Notes: generated by a model not told the origin, from the sequence alone. 58,184 bases of DNA from Nitrosomonas sp. Nm166 (GCF_900112825.1 NZ_FONE01000016.1:1-58184), one strand, 5' to 3'; positions 25,131-35,880 are shown, counted from the first letter of the stretch. A program made the numbers and translations.

Positions 25131-27929
25131 ATGAACGCTGCTGATTCAGTGAAGAATGTTGCCAAAAATAAGTTGGTGCATGATAAAGATTTGCCATTGC
25201 GTGAAGATATTCGTTTTCTAGGGCGTATGTTGGGTGATACGTTACGTGAGCAGGAGGGAGATAACGCTTTTGAGCTGGTTGAAAATATACGCCAGACTGC
25301 AATTCGCTTTCATCGGGATCAAGATCCAACAGCACGCGATGAGCTCGATACGATACTCAACCAGTTAAGTGATAAAGACTCACTGCCTGTTGTTCGCGCA
25401 TTCAGTTATTTTTCTTTACTTTCGAATATTGCTGAGGATGTTCATCATAACCGGCGCCGACGTGCGCACCTTCGTGCAGGATCTCCGCCTCAGGCGGGTA
25501 GTGTCACGCTAGCCTTGGAACGCGTGCTGGAGGGCAGGAAAGATGTTGCCGTTATTTTGGCTGACTTTTTTAATAGAGCGGTTATCTCGCCGGTTTTGAC
25601 AGCGCATCCCACAGAAGTTCAACGAAGAAGTATTCTCGATTGTCAATTGACTATTGAACGTTTACTGAAAGAACGTGCACGTACTGAACTGACACCTAAT
25701 GAAATGCGCCATAATGAGGAAGGCCTGCGCGCTACCATTCAAATTTTGTGGCAGACTCGCATGTTACGTCCAACCCGTCTGACTGTATATGATGAGATTG
25801 AAAATGGCTTGGCTTACTATAGTTATACTTTCCTGACGGAGATTCCTTATATCTATGCAAAAATAGAAGATTTGCTTGAGCGTCGTTTGGGTAACGATGC
25901 GCCGTATGTGACTTCTTTCTTGCGTATTGGTAGTTGGATTGGCGGTGATCGTGATGGTAATCCCTTTGTTACGCATGAAGCGATGCTGCATGCTGTCGAA
26001 CGCCAGTCGTCGCTGGCTTTAGATTATTACCTGGGCGAGGTCAATAAAATCGGTCGTACAATGAGTTTCACTGAACGTTTGGTGAAAGTCAGCGATGAAG
26101 TAAGAGAATTGGCGATAGCTTCTCCGGACATTCCAAACCGTTCTGACGAGCCATACCGGCGAATCTTTCTCAGTATAGGAAGACGTCTGATTGCAACATG
26201 TCAGCATTTAGGTCATCCAATTACGCAACAGAATCCGACAGAGGCTGGGAAGCCTTATATGGATAGTACTGAGTTTTTGCATGATCTTGATGTAATTATC
26301 CATTCATTAAAACAGCATAAATCTTATTGGGTGGCGCGCGGCGAATTACGCAATCTGCGCCGTGCGGTTGATGTATTTGGCTTTCATCTGGCGCCATTGG
26401 ACATGCGCCAGCACAGTAAAATACATGAACAAGTAGTGGCCGAGTTATTTGAGCATAACACACATCGTAAAGACTACTTACAATTAACTACCGACGAACG
26501 TATCAAATGGCTGCTGGCCGAGATCAGTCAATCGCACCCTTTACTGACTTCCTATACAGACTATTCCGAAACCGCGCAATCCGAGTTACGCATTTTACAA
26601 TGCGCGGCAGAGATTCAGCGTCGGTTTGGGCGTGCCGCAATGCCCAATTACATCATTTCCATGACCACCGGTATTATCAATATCCTGGAAGTTGCATTGC
26701 TGTTGCAGCAAGTGGGCTTATTAGAAGCTGGCGATAGTCCTCAACTGCATCTTAACATTATTCCGTTATTTGAAACGATTGCAGATTTGCGCAGTTGTAG
26801 CCTTATTATGGATCAGTTATTTTCACTGCCTTATTATCGCAAGCTACTGAATTCTCGTGGTAATGTACAGGAAGTCATGCTTGGCTATTCCGACAGTAAC
26901 AAAGATGGCGGTTTTATTACGTCTAATTGGGAGATTTATAAGGCTGAAATTGAACTCACTAAAATTTTTGCCAGGCATCAAGTAGGGTTACGCTTGTTTC
27001 ACGGTCGTGGTGGTACCGTCGGGCGGGGTGGCGGTCCCAGTTACCAAAGTATCTTGGCGCAACCGCCAGGCAGTGTTAACGGTCAAATACGCGTAACAGA
27101 ACAAGGTGAGGTCATCAGCAGCAAATATGCGGAACCTGAAATAGGGCGACGAAATCTTGAAACATTGGTGGCGGCGACAATGGAAGCAACGTTGCTGAGC
27201 CATGATTCGATTGGTGCAAATGCCGACCGTTATTATTCTGCGATGGAAAAGCTTGCGGCTGCTTCTTTTGCAGCTTATCGCAATTTGGTCTACGAAACCC
27301 CGGGATTCAAAAATTTCTTTCTGCAATCTACGCCTATTCGGGAAATGGCAGGATTGCATATAGGCAGTCGGCCGCCATCACGCAAAAATTCCGATGCGAT
27401 TGAGGATTTGCGTGCAATACCTTGGGTGTTTAGCTGGAGCTTAAGCCGTATGATGTTGCCTGGTTGGTATGGTTTTGGCCATGCGGTAGAAGCTTTTGTT
27501 CAGCATGAGCATCAGGCTGGACAGGGATTGGAATTATTGCAGGAGATGTACAAGGAATGGCCCTTTATGCAAACATTATTATCCAATATGGATATGGTGC
27601 TGGCTAAGACGGACATGGGCATTGCTTCACGTTATGCAGAATTGGTTGATGACGTTGCGTTGCGTGAGCAGATTTTTGGACGTATTCAGGAAGAACGGGA
27701 AAGAAGCCAAAAATGGCTGTTTGCCGTAACTGGCCATACTGAGCTACTGCAAGATAATCCGACGTTAGCACGGAGTATTCGGAACAGAACGCCGTATATT
27801 GATCCGCTCAATCACCTGCAGGTGGAACTGCTGCGCCGTTACCGCTCTGGTGAGGATAGTGAGGAAGTGAAGCGTTCCATCCATCTTACAATCAATGGGG
27901 TGACAGCTGGGTTGCGCAATAGTGGTTAG
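25131..27929 (+). CDS. ppc: Phosphoenolpyruvate carboxylase
   Basis: PEPC adds bicarbonate to PEP to form oxaloacetate, replenishing the TCA cycle. Length is 932 residues, as expected for bacterial enzymes. The catalytic His lies in VLTAHPTEVQRRSI (about 155-168), with a second conserved set at GYSDSNKDGG and GRGGTVGRGGGP. SRPPSRK binds the substrate phosphate, and the C-terminal NGVTAGLRNSG is complete. For an autotrophic or ammonia-oxidising organism this anaplerotic reaction feeds aspartate, which is also a cyanophycin precursor; that link is inference. The 52-base gap to the next gene suggests read-through. Confidence 0.97.
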   Translation: MNAADSVKNVAKNKLVHDKDLPLREDIRFLGRMLGDTLREQEGDNAFELVENIRQTAIRFHRDQDPTARDELDTILNQLSDKDSLPVVRAFSYFSLLSNIAEDVHHNRRRRAHLRAGSPPQAGSVTLALERVLEGRKDVAVILADFFNRAVISPVLTAHPTEVQRRSILDCQLTIERLLKERARTELTPNEMRHNEEGLRATIQILWQTRMLRPTRLTVYDEIENGLAYYSYTFLTEIPYIYAKIEDLLERRLGNDAPYVTSFLRIGSWIGGDRDGNPFVTHEAMLHAVERQSSLALDYYLGEVNKIGRTMSFTERLVKVSDEVRELAIASPDIPNRSDEPYRRIFLSIGRRLIATCQHLGHPITQQNPTEAGKPYMDSTEFLHDLDVIIHSLKQHKSYWVARGELRNLRRAVDVFGFHLAPLDMRQHSKIHEQVVAELFEHNTHRKDYLQLTTDERIKWLLAEISQSHPLLTSYTDYSETAQSELRILQCAAEIQRRFGRAAMPNYIISMTTGIINILEVALLLQQVGLLEAGDSPQLHLNIIPLFETIADLRSCSLIMDQLFSLPYYRKLLNSRGNVQEVMLGYSDSNKDGGFITSNWEIYKAEIELTKIFARHQVGLRLFHGRGGTVGRGGGPSYQSILAQPPGSVNGQIRVTEQGEVISSKYAEPEIGRRNLETLVAATMEATLLSHDSIGANADRYYSAMEKLAAASFAAYRNLVYETPGFKNFFLQSTPIREMAGLHIGSRPPSRKNSDAIEDLRAIPWVFSWSLSRMMLPGWYGFGHAVEAFVQHEHQAGQGLELLQEMYKEWPFMQTLLSNMDMVLAKTDMGIASRYAELVDDVALREQIFGRIQEERERSQKWLFAVTGHTELLQDNPTLARSIRNRTPYIDPLNHLQVELLRRYRSGEDSEEVKRSIHLTINGVTAGLRNSG

Positions 27930-27980
27930 TAAAAATATTATTTAATATTGCTCTTGAAGAGCGTGGGGGAGGAGGCTTTA

Positions 27981-29291
27981 GTGCAAATAAAGCGATTCAT
28001 ACTTATTCTATTCCTATTGTTTGGTTTTTGTTCTCAATGGGCGTGGGCTTTACTGCCAATCCAGCATTGGCAAACATCTTCCGGTGCTCGGGTTTATTTT
28101 GTCGAGAATCATGATCTGCCAATGCTCGATATCAGTTTAGAGTTTGCTGCAGGCAGTGGAATGGATATCCCCAGCAAGTCGGGTTGTGCCAATCTGGTCC
28201 GGCATTTGCTCAGTTTGGGTGCGGGAGGATTATCTGAGGATCAAATTACTACCGCATTAGCAGATGTTGGGGCGCAGTTACATAGTCATTTTGATCGAGA
28301 TCGTGCCGGTATCGCTTTGCGCACCTTAAGTAGTGAACGAGAGCATAAGCAAGCATTAGATATACTGGCGCGCATCATTCAATATCCTGAGTTTCCTCAG
28401 GATGTATTGGCGCGCGAAAAGGCCAGGATTATCTTGAGCATCAAAGAATCAAGTACCAAACCTGATTACATTGTTGAGCGCGAATTGATGAAGATGCTCT
28501 ATGGGAATCACCCCTATGGATTAAATGATGTGGGTGAGGTGGATACTGTGAATTTATTGCAGCGGGAAGATTTGCTGACTTTTTATCGATCTTACTATGT
28601 TGCCAAAAATGCAGTGATAGCCATTATTGGGGATGTGAGCCGGATTGGGGCAGAAGCAATTGCAGAATTTTTAACGATGAATTTGTCTTCTAACCAACAG
28701 GCCATTGCAATACCCACAGTGCAAACTCCAACAGCGGAAGTAAAAAAAATTGCTCATCCGGCAACCCAGAGTCATATTCAGTTGGCTTATCCAGGCTTAC
28801 GCCGGGGTGATCCCGATTATTTTCCGCTTTTAGTTGGTAATCATATATTGGGCGGCGGAGGATTCATCTCGCGCTTGATGGAAGAAGTCCGTCAACAACG
28901 GGGTCTGGCTTATAGTGTGCACAGTTTCTTTTCCCCCTATAAAGAACAAGGACCTTTCCAAATAGGCTTGCAGACAAAAAAGGAGCAGTCAGAAGAAGCG
29001 CTTGTGCTGACCCAGAAAGTTCTCAAGGATTTCGTTAGCGGCGGTCCGACTGAAGAAGAACTGGTGGCTGCCAAGCAAAATATTATTGGTGGTTTTCCGC
29101 TGCGAATTGATAGTAACAGCAAAATATTGAGTTTTCTTTCCCTGATTGGTTTTTATAAATTACCGCTTACTTATTTAACGGACTATTTGATCGCTGTTGA
29201 AGCAGTAACCACTGAACAAATCCGGCAAGCATTTCAGCGAAGGATTAAACCGGACGGAATGGTGACTGTTGTTGTGGGTGCGGCGGAATAA
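27981..29291 (+). CDS. M16 peptidase homologue without the zinc motif (non-catalytic partner type)
   Basis: Secreted M16 (pitrilysin/insulinase) family protein. The best start is GTG 27981, preceded by the strong ribosome-binding site GGGGGAGGAGG at about 27965-27975; it gives 436 residues with a signal peptide ending WAWA. An upstream TTG (27948) is less likely. The N-terminal M16 domain lacks the inverted zinc motif HxxEH: the equivalent segment reads CANLVRHLLSLGAGG. The C-terminal domain keeps the typical SRLMEEVRQQRGLAYSV. In many proteobacteria such a gene follows a catalytic M16 gene and the pair forms a heterodimer; here the preceding gene is ppc and no catalytic partner is present in the window. 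Confidence 0.88.
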   Translation: MQIKRFILILFLLFGFCSQWAWALLPIQHWQTSSGARVYFVENHDLPMLDISLEFAAGSGMDIPSKSGCANLVRHLLSLGAGGLSEDQITTALADVGAQLHSHFDRDRAGIALRTLSSEREHKQALDILARIIQYPEFPQDVLAREKARIILSIKESSTKPDYIVERELMKMLYGNHPYGLNDVGEVDTVNLLQREDLLTFYRSYYVAKNAVIAIIGDVSRIGAEAIAEFLTMNLSSNQQAIAIPTVQTPTAEVKKIAHPATQSHIQLAYPGLRRGDPDYFPLLVGNHILGGGGFISRLMEEVRQQRGLAYSVHSFFSPYKEQGPFQIGLQTKKEQSEEALVLTQKVLKDFVSGGPTEEELVAAKQNIIGGFPLRIDSNSKILSFLSLIGFYKLPLTYLTDYLIAVEAVTTEQIRQAFQRRIKPDGMVTVVVGAAE

Positions 29292-29313
29292 AACAAAAAT
29301 AACTTGTAAATGC

Positions 29314-29862
29314 ATGACCATAGGCCAGGGAAAAGTCCGTATCATTGGCGGTCATTGGCGTAGTCGCCAAATAGTCTTTCCGGATCAACCTGATTTAAGG
29401 CCTACTTCGGATAGGATACGAGAAACAGTGTTTAACTGGTTGGGGCAACATTTGGATGGCTTAAGCTGTCTTGATTTATTTGCAGGGAGTGGGGCGCTGG
29501 GCTTTGAGGCTGCATCTCGTGGCGCGGGGCAAGTAGTGATGGTGGAAGCAGATGCCAGAGCTTATAAGGCATTACTTGAAAACAAGAAAAAATTGCAGGC
29601 AATGCAGGTTGAACTAGTTCTGAGGGATGCGTTGAGTTTCATGCATGCTGATGCGCGGAAATTTGATGTGATTTTTCTTGATCCACCTTATCGCCTCGGA
29701 TTATTACCAGAATTATTGCTATTGTTACCATCTCATCTTGCAAAAAATGGACTGGTATATACTGAGACGAAAGGTGTCTGGGTTCCAGATAAAAAGTGGC
29801 AGGCAAAGCGCAGCGGAAAGGCCGGTGAAGTATATTACCAGCTTTTGGAGATAAGGAATTAA
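29314..29862 (+). CDS. rsmD: 16S rRNA (guanine-966-N2)-methyltransferase RsmD
   Basis: SAM-dependent methyltransferase for G966 of 16S rRNA. The N-terminus [14 protein letters not shown] and the [16 protein letters not shown] segment are diagnostic. The SAM site is [14 protein letters not shown] and the catalytic motif is DPPY (FLDPPYRLG). The start is ATG 29314 ([13 protein letters not shown], 182 residues); the reading frame is open back to a TTG at 29269 inside the M16 gene, which is not a family start. Its stop shares one base with the coaD start, a pairing seen widely in bacteria. Confidence 0.94.
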   Translation: MTIGQGKVRIIGGHWRSRQIVFPDQPDLRPTSDRIRETVFNWLGQHLDGLSCLDLFAGSGALGFEAASRGAGQVVMVEADARAYKALLENKKKLQAMQVELVLRDALSFMHADARKFDVIFLDPPYRLGLLPELLLLLPSHLAKNGLVYTETKGVWVPDKKWQAKRSGKAGEVYYQLLEIRN

Positions 29863-30341
29863 TGGATAAGGTGATTTACCCTGGCACATTTGATCCGATC
29901 ACGCGTGGGCATGAAGATCTTGTTCGACGAGCTTCGCGTTTGTTTGATCAAGTTGTGGTAGCGGTGGCTGTGAGTAGCGGTAAGAAACCATTCTTTACTT
30001 TAGACGAAAGAGTGGAACTAGCACAAAAAGTCTTGGCAGATTGTCAGAATGTTAAAATTATGTCGTTTTCTGGTTTATTAATGGATTTCCTGAGACAACA
30101 GAATGCGCGAATTATTTTACGTGGATTACGTGCTGCATCTGATTTTGAGTATGAGTTTCAGATGGCAGGTATGAATCGTGGGATGTATCCTGATGTGGAA
30201 ACCTTATTCATGACGCCATCAGAACAATATATGTTTATTTCCGCAACCATTGTGCGTGAGATTGCATCCCTTAGTGGTAATGTGGATGCTTTTGTACATC
30301 CTTTGGTAGCACAGAAATTGCGCGAAAAAATAACAAAATAA
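29862..30341 (+). CDS. coaD: Phosphopantetheine adenylyltransferase
   Basis: CoaD transfers AMP from ATP to 4'-phosphopantetheine, the penultimate step of CoA synthesis. The nucleotidyltransferase motif is [15 protein letters not shown] (with the T-x-GH element), and the second motif [16 protein letters not shown] is near the C-terminus. Length (159) is standard. The gene starts on the last base of the rsmD stop (TAATG), which implies coupled translation. Confidence 0.96.
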   Translation: MDKVIYPGTFDPITRGHEDLVRRASRLFDQVVVAVAVSSGKKPFFTLDERVELAQKVLADCQNVKIMSFSGLLMDFLRQQNARIILRGLRAASDFEYEFQMAGMNRGMYPDVETLFMTPSEQYMFISATIVREIASLSGNVDAFVHPLVAQKLREKITK

Positions 30342-30347
30342 TTTTGA

Positions 30348-30608
<261 letters not shown>

Positions 30609-30913
30609 ATGAGCTTTTCTAGCCATAAAACGCCCCATCATCTTATTGCCGTAGGGATTCCATTAAGATTAATCATCGTGATCGCTAAACGATACAGTGA
30701 TGCTTTGAAATTATTTTCCTGAAAATAAGCCATTATTTAATAAAAGCAATTTTCAATTGCTTACTACTGCGTAATTTTATAGTCAGTTTTCCTCAATTTT
30801 CATATGTTCGTCCCGTTAATAAGCAGGCTAACTCAGAGGTTTATTGCCTAAAATTGTGACGTTTTTCCGAACAATTGGTATTCCTGTTTCGCATTGTCAC
30901 AAAAGGACATCCA
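30609..30913. other. 305-base intergenic region before pilT
   Basis: No gene is seen. A perfect hairpin (AAGCAATT 30744-30751, AATTGCTT 30755-30762, loop TTC) lies in the middle but is not followed by a T run, so it is not a typical terminator. The AAAAGGA ribosome-binding site of pilT is at 30901-30907. No convincing sigma70 promoter could be picked. Confidence 0.5.
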
Positions 30914-31957
30914 ATGAATATATTAGAGCTGCTTGCTTTCGTCGTTAAAAACAGTGCCTCAGATTTGCATTTATCTGCAGGTATGCCGCCAATGATCCGA
31001 GTACATGGCGAGATTCGGCGTATTAATCTGCCCGAGATGAATCACAAAGAAGTACACAATATGGTGTACGATATCATGAATGACAGCCAGCGAAAATCTT
31101 ATGAAGAACATTTGGAATGTGATTTTTCGTTTGCTGTTCCAAATCTTGCACGTTTTCGCGTTAATGCGTTCAATACACAACGTGGCGCTGCAGCTGTCAT
31201 GCGAACGATTCCATCAAAGGTTTTGAGTTTAGAAGATATCAAAGCTCCCAAAATATTTGCTGAAATTGCTAAGCAACCGCGCGGTGTGGTTTTGGTCACA
31301 GGTCCGACGGGTTCCGGAAAATCTACCACGTTGGCGGCCATGATTAATGACATTAACGAAAATGACTATGGTCACATTCTGACTCTCGAAGATCCCATAG
31401 AGTTTGTGCATGAGAGTAAAAAATGCTTAATTAATCAGCGCGAAGTCGGACGAGATACCTTAAGTTTTTCTAATGCATTACGCTCAGCATTACGTGAAGA
31501 TCCTGACATCATTCTGGTGGGTGAAATGCGCGATCTTGAAACTATACGGTTGGCAATGACTGCTGCAGAAACAGGGCATCTGGTTTTCGGTACGTTGCAT
31601 ACCAGCTCTGCTGCCAAGACTATTGACCGTATCATTGATGTCTTTCCAGCAGAAGAAAAAGAAATGATTCGTGCGATGTTATCTGAATCATTACGCGCTG
31701 TTATTTCACAGGCTCTTTTAAAAACAAAAGATGGCAAGGGCCGTGTAGCCGCCCATGAAATCATGATCGGTACACCAGCAATTCGTAATCTGATACGGGA
31801 AGCTAAAGTTGCGCAAATGTACTCGGCAATTCAAACGGGGCAGAACGTGGGCATGCAAACATTGGACCAGAATTTAATAGACTTGGTGAAGCGCAATGTG
31901 ATTTCTATGGCCGAGGCGCGAAGCAAGGCGATGAATAAAGATAACTTCAAGATTTGA
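30914..31957 (+). CDS. pilT: Type IV pilus retraction ATPase PilT
   Basis: Hexameric cytoplasmic ATPase that depolymerises type IV pili, driving twitching motility and DNA uptake. The N-terminal PAS-like domain starts ASDLHLSAGMPPMIRVHGEI. Walker A is GPTGSGKST, the Asp box is LTLEDPIEF, Walker B is ILVGEMRD and the His box is GTLHTSSAAKTIDRI. The retraction-specific AIRNLIREAK motif near the C-terminus is present. The start at ATG 30914 is fixed by the AAAAGGA site; it gives 347 residues, the normal length. pilU follows 37 bases later. Confidence 0.96.
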   Translation: MNILELLAFVVKNSASDLHLSAGMPPMIRVHGEIRRINLPEMNHKEVHNMVYDIMNDSQRKSYEEHLECDFSFAVPNLARFRVNAFNTQRGAAAVMRTIPSKVLSLEDIKAPKIFAEIAKQPRGVVLVTGPTGSGKSTTLAAMINDINENDYGHILTLEDPIEFVHESKKCLINQREVGRDTLSFSNALRSALREDPDIILVGEMRDLETIRLAMTAAETGHLVFGTLHTSSAAKTIDRIIDVFPAEEKEMIRAMLSESLRAVISQALLKTKDGKGRVAAHEIMIGTPAIRNLIREAKVAQMYSAIQTGQNVGMQTLDQNLIDLVKRNVISMAEARSKAMNKDNFKI

Positions 31958-31994
31958 AAATTGTTTAGATTGATCAGAATTCTAGGGATATGCT

Positions 31995-33131
31995 ATGGAT
32001 AAAGAACAAGCAACCAAATTTATGCTAGATCTGCTACGTCTGATGCTTGGCAAAAAGGCTTCGGATTTGTTCATTACGGCTGGATTTCCACCTGCATTCA
32101 AAATTGATGGAAAAATGACACCAGTTTCTCAGCAGCCATTATCTGCACAACACACCGAAATACTGGCCAGAGCCATTATGAATGACAAACAAGCGGCTGA
32201 GTTCGAGACAACCAAGGAGTGTAATTTCGCAATTAATCCTGCCGGGATAGGGCGTTTCCGAGTGAATACTTTTGTGCAGCAGCAACGCGTTGGTATCGTG
32301 TTGCGTACGATTACAAGCAAGATTCCTGAGTTTGATGATTTAGGCTTGCCTCCGGTGCTCAAAGAAGTGGTAATGAGTAAGCGTGGTCTGGTGATTTTTG
32401 TAGGTGGCACCGGTTCGGGAAAATCCACATCCATGGCGGCACTTATCGGCCATCGTAATAAAAATAGCTATGGTCATATTATTACTATTGAAGATCCGGT
32501 GGAATATGTGCATGAACACATCCATTGTGTGATCACTCAACGTGAGGTGGGTGTTGATACTGAGTCATGGGAAGCAGCCTTGAAAAATACATTGCGGCAA
32601 GCCCCTGATGTGATTCTGATCGGTGAAATACGGGATCGTGAAACGATGGAGCATGCAATTGCGTTTGCTGAAACCGGTCATCTGTGTATGGGTACTTTGC
32701 ATGCCAATAGTGCGAATCAGGCGCTCGACCGTATTATTAATTTTTTTCCAGAAGAGCGACGTACTCAGCTGTTAATGGATTTATCGTTGAATTTAAGGGC
32801 GCTCGTGGCACAACGATTGATACCTGCAAAAAATGAAAAGGGACGGGTGGCTGCGATCGAAGTGCTGCTGAATTCTCCACTCATCGCTGATCTAATTTTT
32901 AAGGGAAATGTTCACGAAATTAAAGAAATAATGAAAAAATCCCGTGAAATGGGGATGCAGACATTTGATACCGCATTATTTGAGCTTTATGAAGCGGGAA
33001 AAATTAGCTATGAAGATGCATTGCGGAATGCTGATTCCATGAATGAGCTTCGTTTGCAGATAAAACTCGGCAGCGCTGAGGCGAAGGATAAAAATTTTAC
33101 TTCTAGCATAGAACATCTAACAATAACGTAA
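31995..33131 (+). CDS. pilU: PilT-dependent accessory ATPase PilU
   Basis: PilT paralogue of 378 residues. Walker A is GGTGSGKST, the Asp box is ITIEDPVEYVHEH, Walker B is ILIGEIRD and the His box is GTLHANSANQALDRIINFFP. In Pseudomonas and Vibrio PilU supports retraction against load but needs PilT. The C-terminal tail after about residue 345 (ADSMNELRLQIKLGSAEAKD) is the long form typical of PilU rather than PilT. Confidence 0.94.
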   Translation: MDKEQATKFMLDLLRLMLGKKASDLFITAGFPPAFKIDGKMTPVSQQPLSAQHTEILARAIMNDKQAAEFETTKECNFAINPAGIGRFRVNTFVQQQRVGIVLRTITSKIPEFDDLGLPPVLKEVVMSKRGLVIFVGGTGSGKSTSMAALIGHRNKNSYGHIITIEDPVEYVHEHIHCVITQREVGVDTESWEAALKNTLRQAPDVILIGEIRDRETMEHAIAFAETGHLCMGTLHANSANQALDRIINFFPEERRTQLLMDLSLNLRALVAQRLIPAKNEKGRVAAIEVLLNSPLIADLIFKGNVHEIKEIMKKSREMGMQTFDTALFELYEAGKISYEDALRNADSMNELRLQIKLGSAEAKDKNFTSSIEHLTIT

Positions 33132-33201
33132 ATGTAATACGCAGTGAATAAGATCACAAGACGGTTAATTCAGAAGGATCGCTTTGGGAATTCCGTGCAC
33201 A

Positions 33202-33230
33202 TTGACTGAATAAGTTAATTAGTTTAGCAT
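33202..33230 (+). promoter_or_regulatory. Predicted sigma70 promoter of the ATP synthase operon
   Basis: TTGACT (33202-33207) and TAGCAT (33225-33230) are separated by exactly 17 bases, in the 152-base gap between pilU and atpI. The start point would fall near 33237, about 47 bases before the atpI ATG. Confidence 0.65.
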
Positions 33231-33283
33231 ACGGCCTTTTTTAAGTGCAGATAACGCTGTCTGTTCCAAGGATAGAATAGAGG

Positions 33284-33658
33284 ATGTCTTGGATAAGAAA
33301 TAGACCGCTTGGTATTGTGCTACGAGTGCAATTATTTCTCACTTTGGCTGTGATGAGTGTTGTTGTTGTTTTATCTGATTTGCATAGCGCAATATCAGCG
33401 ATGCTGGGAGGAATGGTTAGTCTGATATCTTCCGCGGTGTTTGCAATAATTATCTCGCATCATAAAGGTTATACAGCTGGTGAGGCGATTAGGACTGCTG
33501 TAAGGGCTGAGCTTATCAAGATAAGCCTAATTGTGATTCTGTTGTGGATAGTGTTCAAGAATTTTGAAGGTATTAATGTATTTGCGTTTATTGGTACATT
33601 TATTCTCACTGTATTGGCTCATAGTATGGCGTTGTTTGTATCGGATAATATAAAGTAA
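33284..33658 (+). CDS. atpI: ATP synthase subunit I
   Basis: Small membrane protein of 124 residues with four hydrophobic helices, at the head of the atp operon. AtpI assists assembly of the c-ring and is not part of the finished enzyme. Sequence conservation is low, as usual for the family, and the assignment rests on position, size and topology (GGMVSLISSAVFAIIIS; FAFIGTFILTVLAHSMALF). An AGAG-type ribosome-binding site precedes ATG 33284. Confidence 0.88.
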   Translation: MSWIRNRPLGIVLRVQLFLTLAVMSVVVVLSDLHSAISAMLGGMVSLISSAVFAIIISHHKGYTAGEAIRTAVRAELIKISLIVILLWIVFKNFEGINVFAFIGTFILTVLAHSMALFVSDNIK

Positions 33659-33686
33659 GATAAATTAAATAAAAAGCAGGCAACGC

Positions 33687-34496
33687 ATGGCATCAGACAC
33701 AGAATTAACTCCAACATCGTATATAGATCATCATTTAACCAACCTAACGACGCAAGTCGGGGATGGTTCGTTCTGGGTTTTGCATATTGATACGCTGATT
33801 ACCTCTATCATCCTTGGTGTTATAAGCTTTGGATTTATTTGGCTAGTGGTACGTAAAGCAACACCAGGGGTGCCATCCAGACGCCAAGCATTTGTTGAAC
33901 TTACGATCGAATTTATCGATAAAGAAGTAAAAAATACATTTCATGGAAATCGTCATAAATTTGTAGCACCTACTGCGCTAACAGTTTTTGTGTGGGTTTT
34001 GATGATGAATGCCATGGATATTTTGCCAATTGATATTATGGCTTGGATTTATGAGCGCGTCTTTGGGCTGCATAACTGGCGGACGGTACCAACGACTGAT
34101 GTGAATACAACCTTTGCATTGGCATTGTCAGTTTGGTTTCTGATGATATTTTTCAACCTAAAGGTCAAAGGGGTCGGTGGTTGGGCGTATGAACTTTTTT
34201 GTACACCCTTTGGAAAAAATCCTCTTCTTTGGGTGCTGAATTTATTATTTAACTTCATTGAATACGTATCCAAACCATTGTCACACTCACTGCGCCTGTT
34301 CGGAAATATCTATGCGGGTGAAATAATTTTCTTATTGCTCGGAATGTGGGCTGCAACCGGAATAAGTGGTTCTTTCTTTGGTGCGATTTTGGGGGCGGGG
34401 TGGGCGATATTTCATATTCTGATTGTTACTCTGCAAGCATTTATTTTTATGATGCTGACAGTTGTCTATATATCAATGGCGCATGAATCGCATTAG
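33687..34496 (+). CDS. atpB: F1Fo ATP synthase subunit a
   Basis: Membrane stator subunit (269 residues) that forms the proton half-channels against the c-ring. The essential arginine lies in [17 protein letters not shown], and the last helices contain the [19 protein letters not shown] segment with the conserved Gln. The N-terminal [10 protein letters not shown] is the usual start of proteobacterial subunit a. It lies 28 bases after atpI. Confidence 0.96.
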   Translation: MASDTELTPTSYIDHHLTNLTTQVGDGSFWVLHIDTLITSIILGVISFGFIWLVVRKATPGVPSRRQAFVELTIEFIDKEVKNTFHGNRHKFVAPTALTVFVWVLMMNAMDILPIDIMAWIYERVFGLHNWRTVPTTDVNTTFALALSVWFLMIFFNLKVKGVGGWAYELFCTPFGKNPLLWVLNLLFNFIEYVSKPLSHSLRLFGNIYAGEIIFLLLGMWAATGISGSFFGAILGAGWAIFHILIVTLQAFIFMMLTVVYISMAHESH

Positions 34497-34533
34497 TCTA
34501 AAAGTTTTATTTCGTAAATCATTAATCTTATAA

Positions 34534-34818
<285 letters not shown>

Positions 34819-34858
34819 TAATGTTATGGCTGTATAGATTAAATATTATGGGCTTGTC

Positions 34859-35332
34859 ATGAATATTAACTTTACTTTAATTTCTCAGGCGATAGCCTTC
34901 TCAATATTCATCTGGTTTACTGTTAAATATGTATGGCCGCCCTTGTTGCGTGCAATCGAGGAACGTCAAAAAACAATTGCTGATGGATTAGCTGCGGGAG
35001 AGAGAGGACGTCATGAATTGGAATTGGCAAGCCAACGCTCATCGGATGTGCTAAAGGAAGCAAAGCAGCGAGCTTCAGAAATAATTTTGCAAGCAGAGAA
35101 AAGGGCTACAGAAATTGTTGAGGAAGCAAAAAAATTAGCAAAAGAAGAAGGCGATCGGATGATTGCAGTTGCAAAAGCAGATATCGCACATGAAATGTTT
35201 AGTGCGAAAGAAGCTTTGCGGCAGCATGTTGCTGAACTAGCGGTTGCGGGAGCTGCGAAAATACTCCGTCGCGAGGTGGATGCGAAAGCGCATGCAGATC
35301 TACTTGATTCTATACAGGAAGATCTAAAATAA
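34859..35332 (+). CDS. atpF: F1Fo ATP synthase subunit b
   Basis: Peripheral stalk subunit of 157 residues: one N-terminal membrane helix (about 6-25) followed by a long charged coiled coil rich in Glu/Lys/Ala (ERQKTIADGLAAGERGRHEL and beyond). It is homodimeric in this operon type because there is no b' gene. Its stop overlaps the atpH start by one base. Confidence 0.95.
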   Translation: MNINFTLISQAIAFSIFIWFTVKYVWPPLLRAIEERQKTIADGLAAGERGRHELELASQRSSDVLKEAKQRASEIILQAEKRATEIVEEAKKLAKEEGDRMIAVAKADIAHEMFSAKEALRQHVAELAVAGAAKILRREVDAKAHADLLDSIQEDLK

Positions 35333-35868
35333 TGACTGAGGCGATTACTGTTGCAAGACCGTATGCAGATGCGGTTTATAAGCTTGCTATGAAAAGTAAT
35401 GGCTTATCTCAATGGTCAAAAACATTACAGCTTGCGGCAGAGATCGTTGAAGATGAGCGTGTTAAGTCACTGATTGGTAATCCGATGGTTTCTACGAAAC
35501 AGCTAAGTGAGATATTTTTAGAGATTGGCAAAAATAAATTCAGTGCTGAGGCTCACAATCTTATTATGTTGTTGGCAGAAAATAAGCGTATATCCGTACT
35601 GCCTGAGATCAGTCAACTGTTTGAATATTTAAAAGCGCAGCATGAAGGCGTTTTAGAAGCAAAAATTACCAGCGCATTTGAAATAGAAAGTAGACAACTA
35701 AAAAAATTAGTTGATGATCTTGAGCAAAAATTTAAACGTAAGATAGAAGCTCAGGTAAGTGTTGATCCGGAATTGATAGGTGGGATTAAAGTTGAGATTG
35801 GTGATGAAATTCTTGACGTTTCAGTTCGCGGTAAACTTGAATCCATGGCTGTTGCCCTTAAAAGCTAG
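35332..35868 (+). CDS. atpH: F1Fo ATP synthase subunit delta
   Basis: Peripheral stalk protein (178 residues) linking subunit b to the top of the alpha3beta3 head. It opens with ARPYADAVYKLA, and GGIKVEIGDEILDVSVRGKLESM near the C-terminus is the family signature. Normal length. Confidence 0.95.
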   Translation: MTEAITVARPYADAVYKLAMKSNGLSQWSKTLQLAAEIVEDERVKSLIGNPMVSTKQLSEIFLEIGKNKFSAEAHNLIMLLAENKRISVLPEISQLFEYLKAQHEGVLEAKITSAFEIESRQLKKLVDDLEQKFKRKIEAQVSVDPELIGGIKVEIGDEILDVSVRGKLESMAVALKS

Positions 35869-35880
35869 GAGTTAAATGAA

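Noticed and set aside
30744..30762. Perfect hairpin upstream of pilT as a terminator for the ferredoxin gene
   Set aside because: It lies 135 bases after the ferredoxin stop, is AT-rich and is not followed by a T run, so it is only noted as part of the intergenic region.
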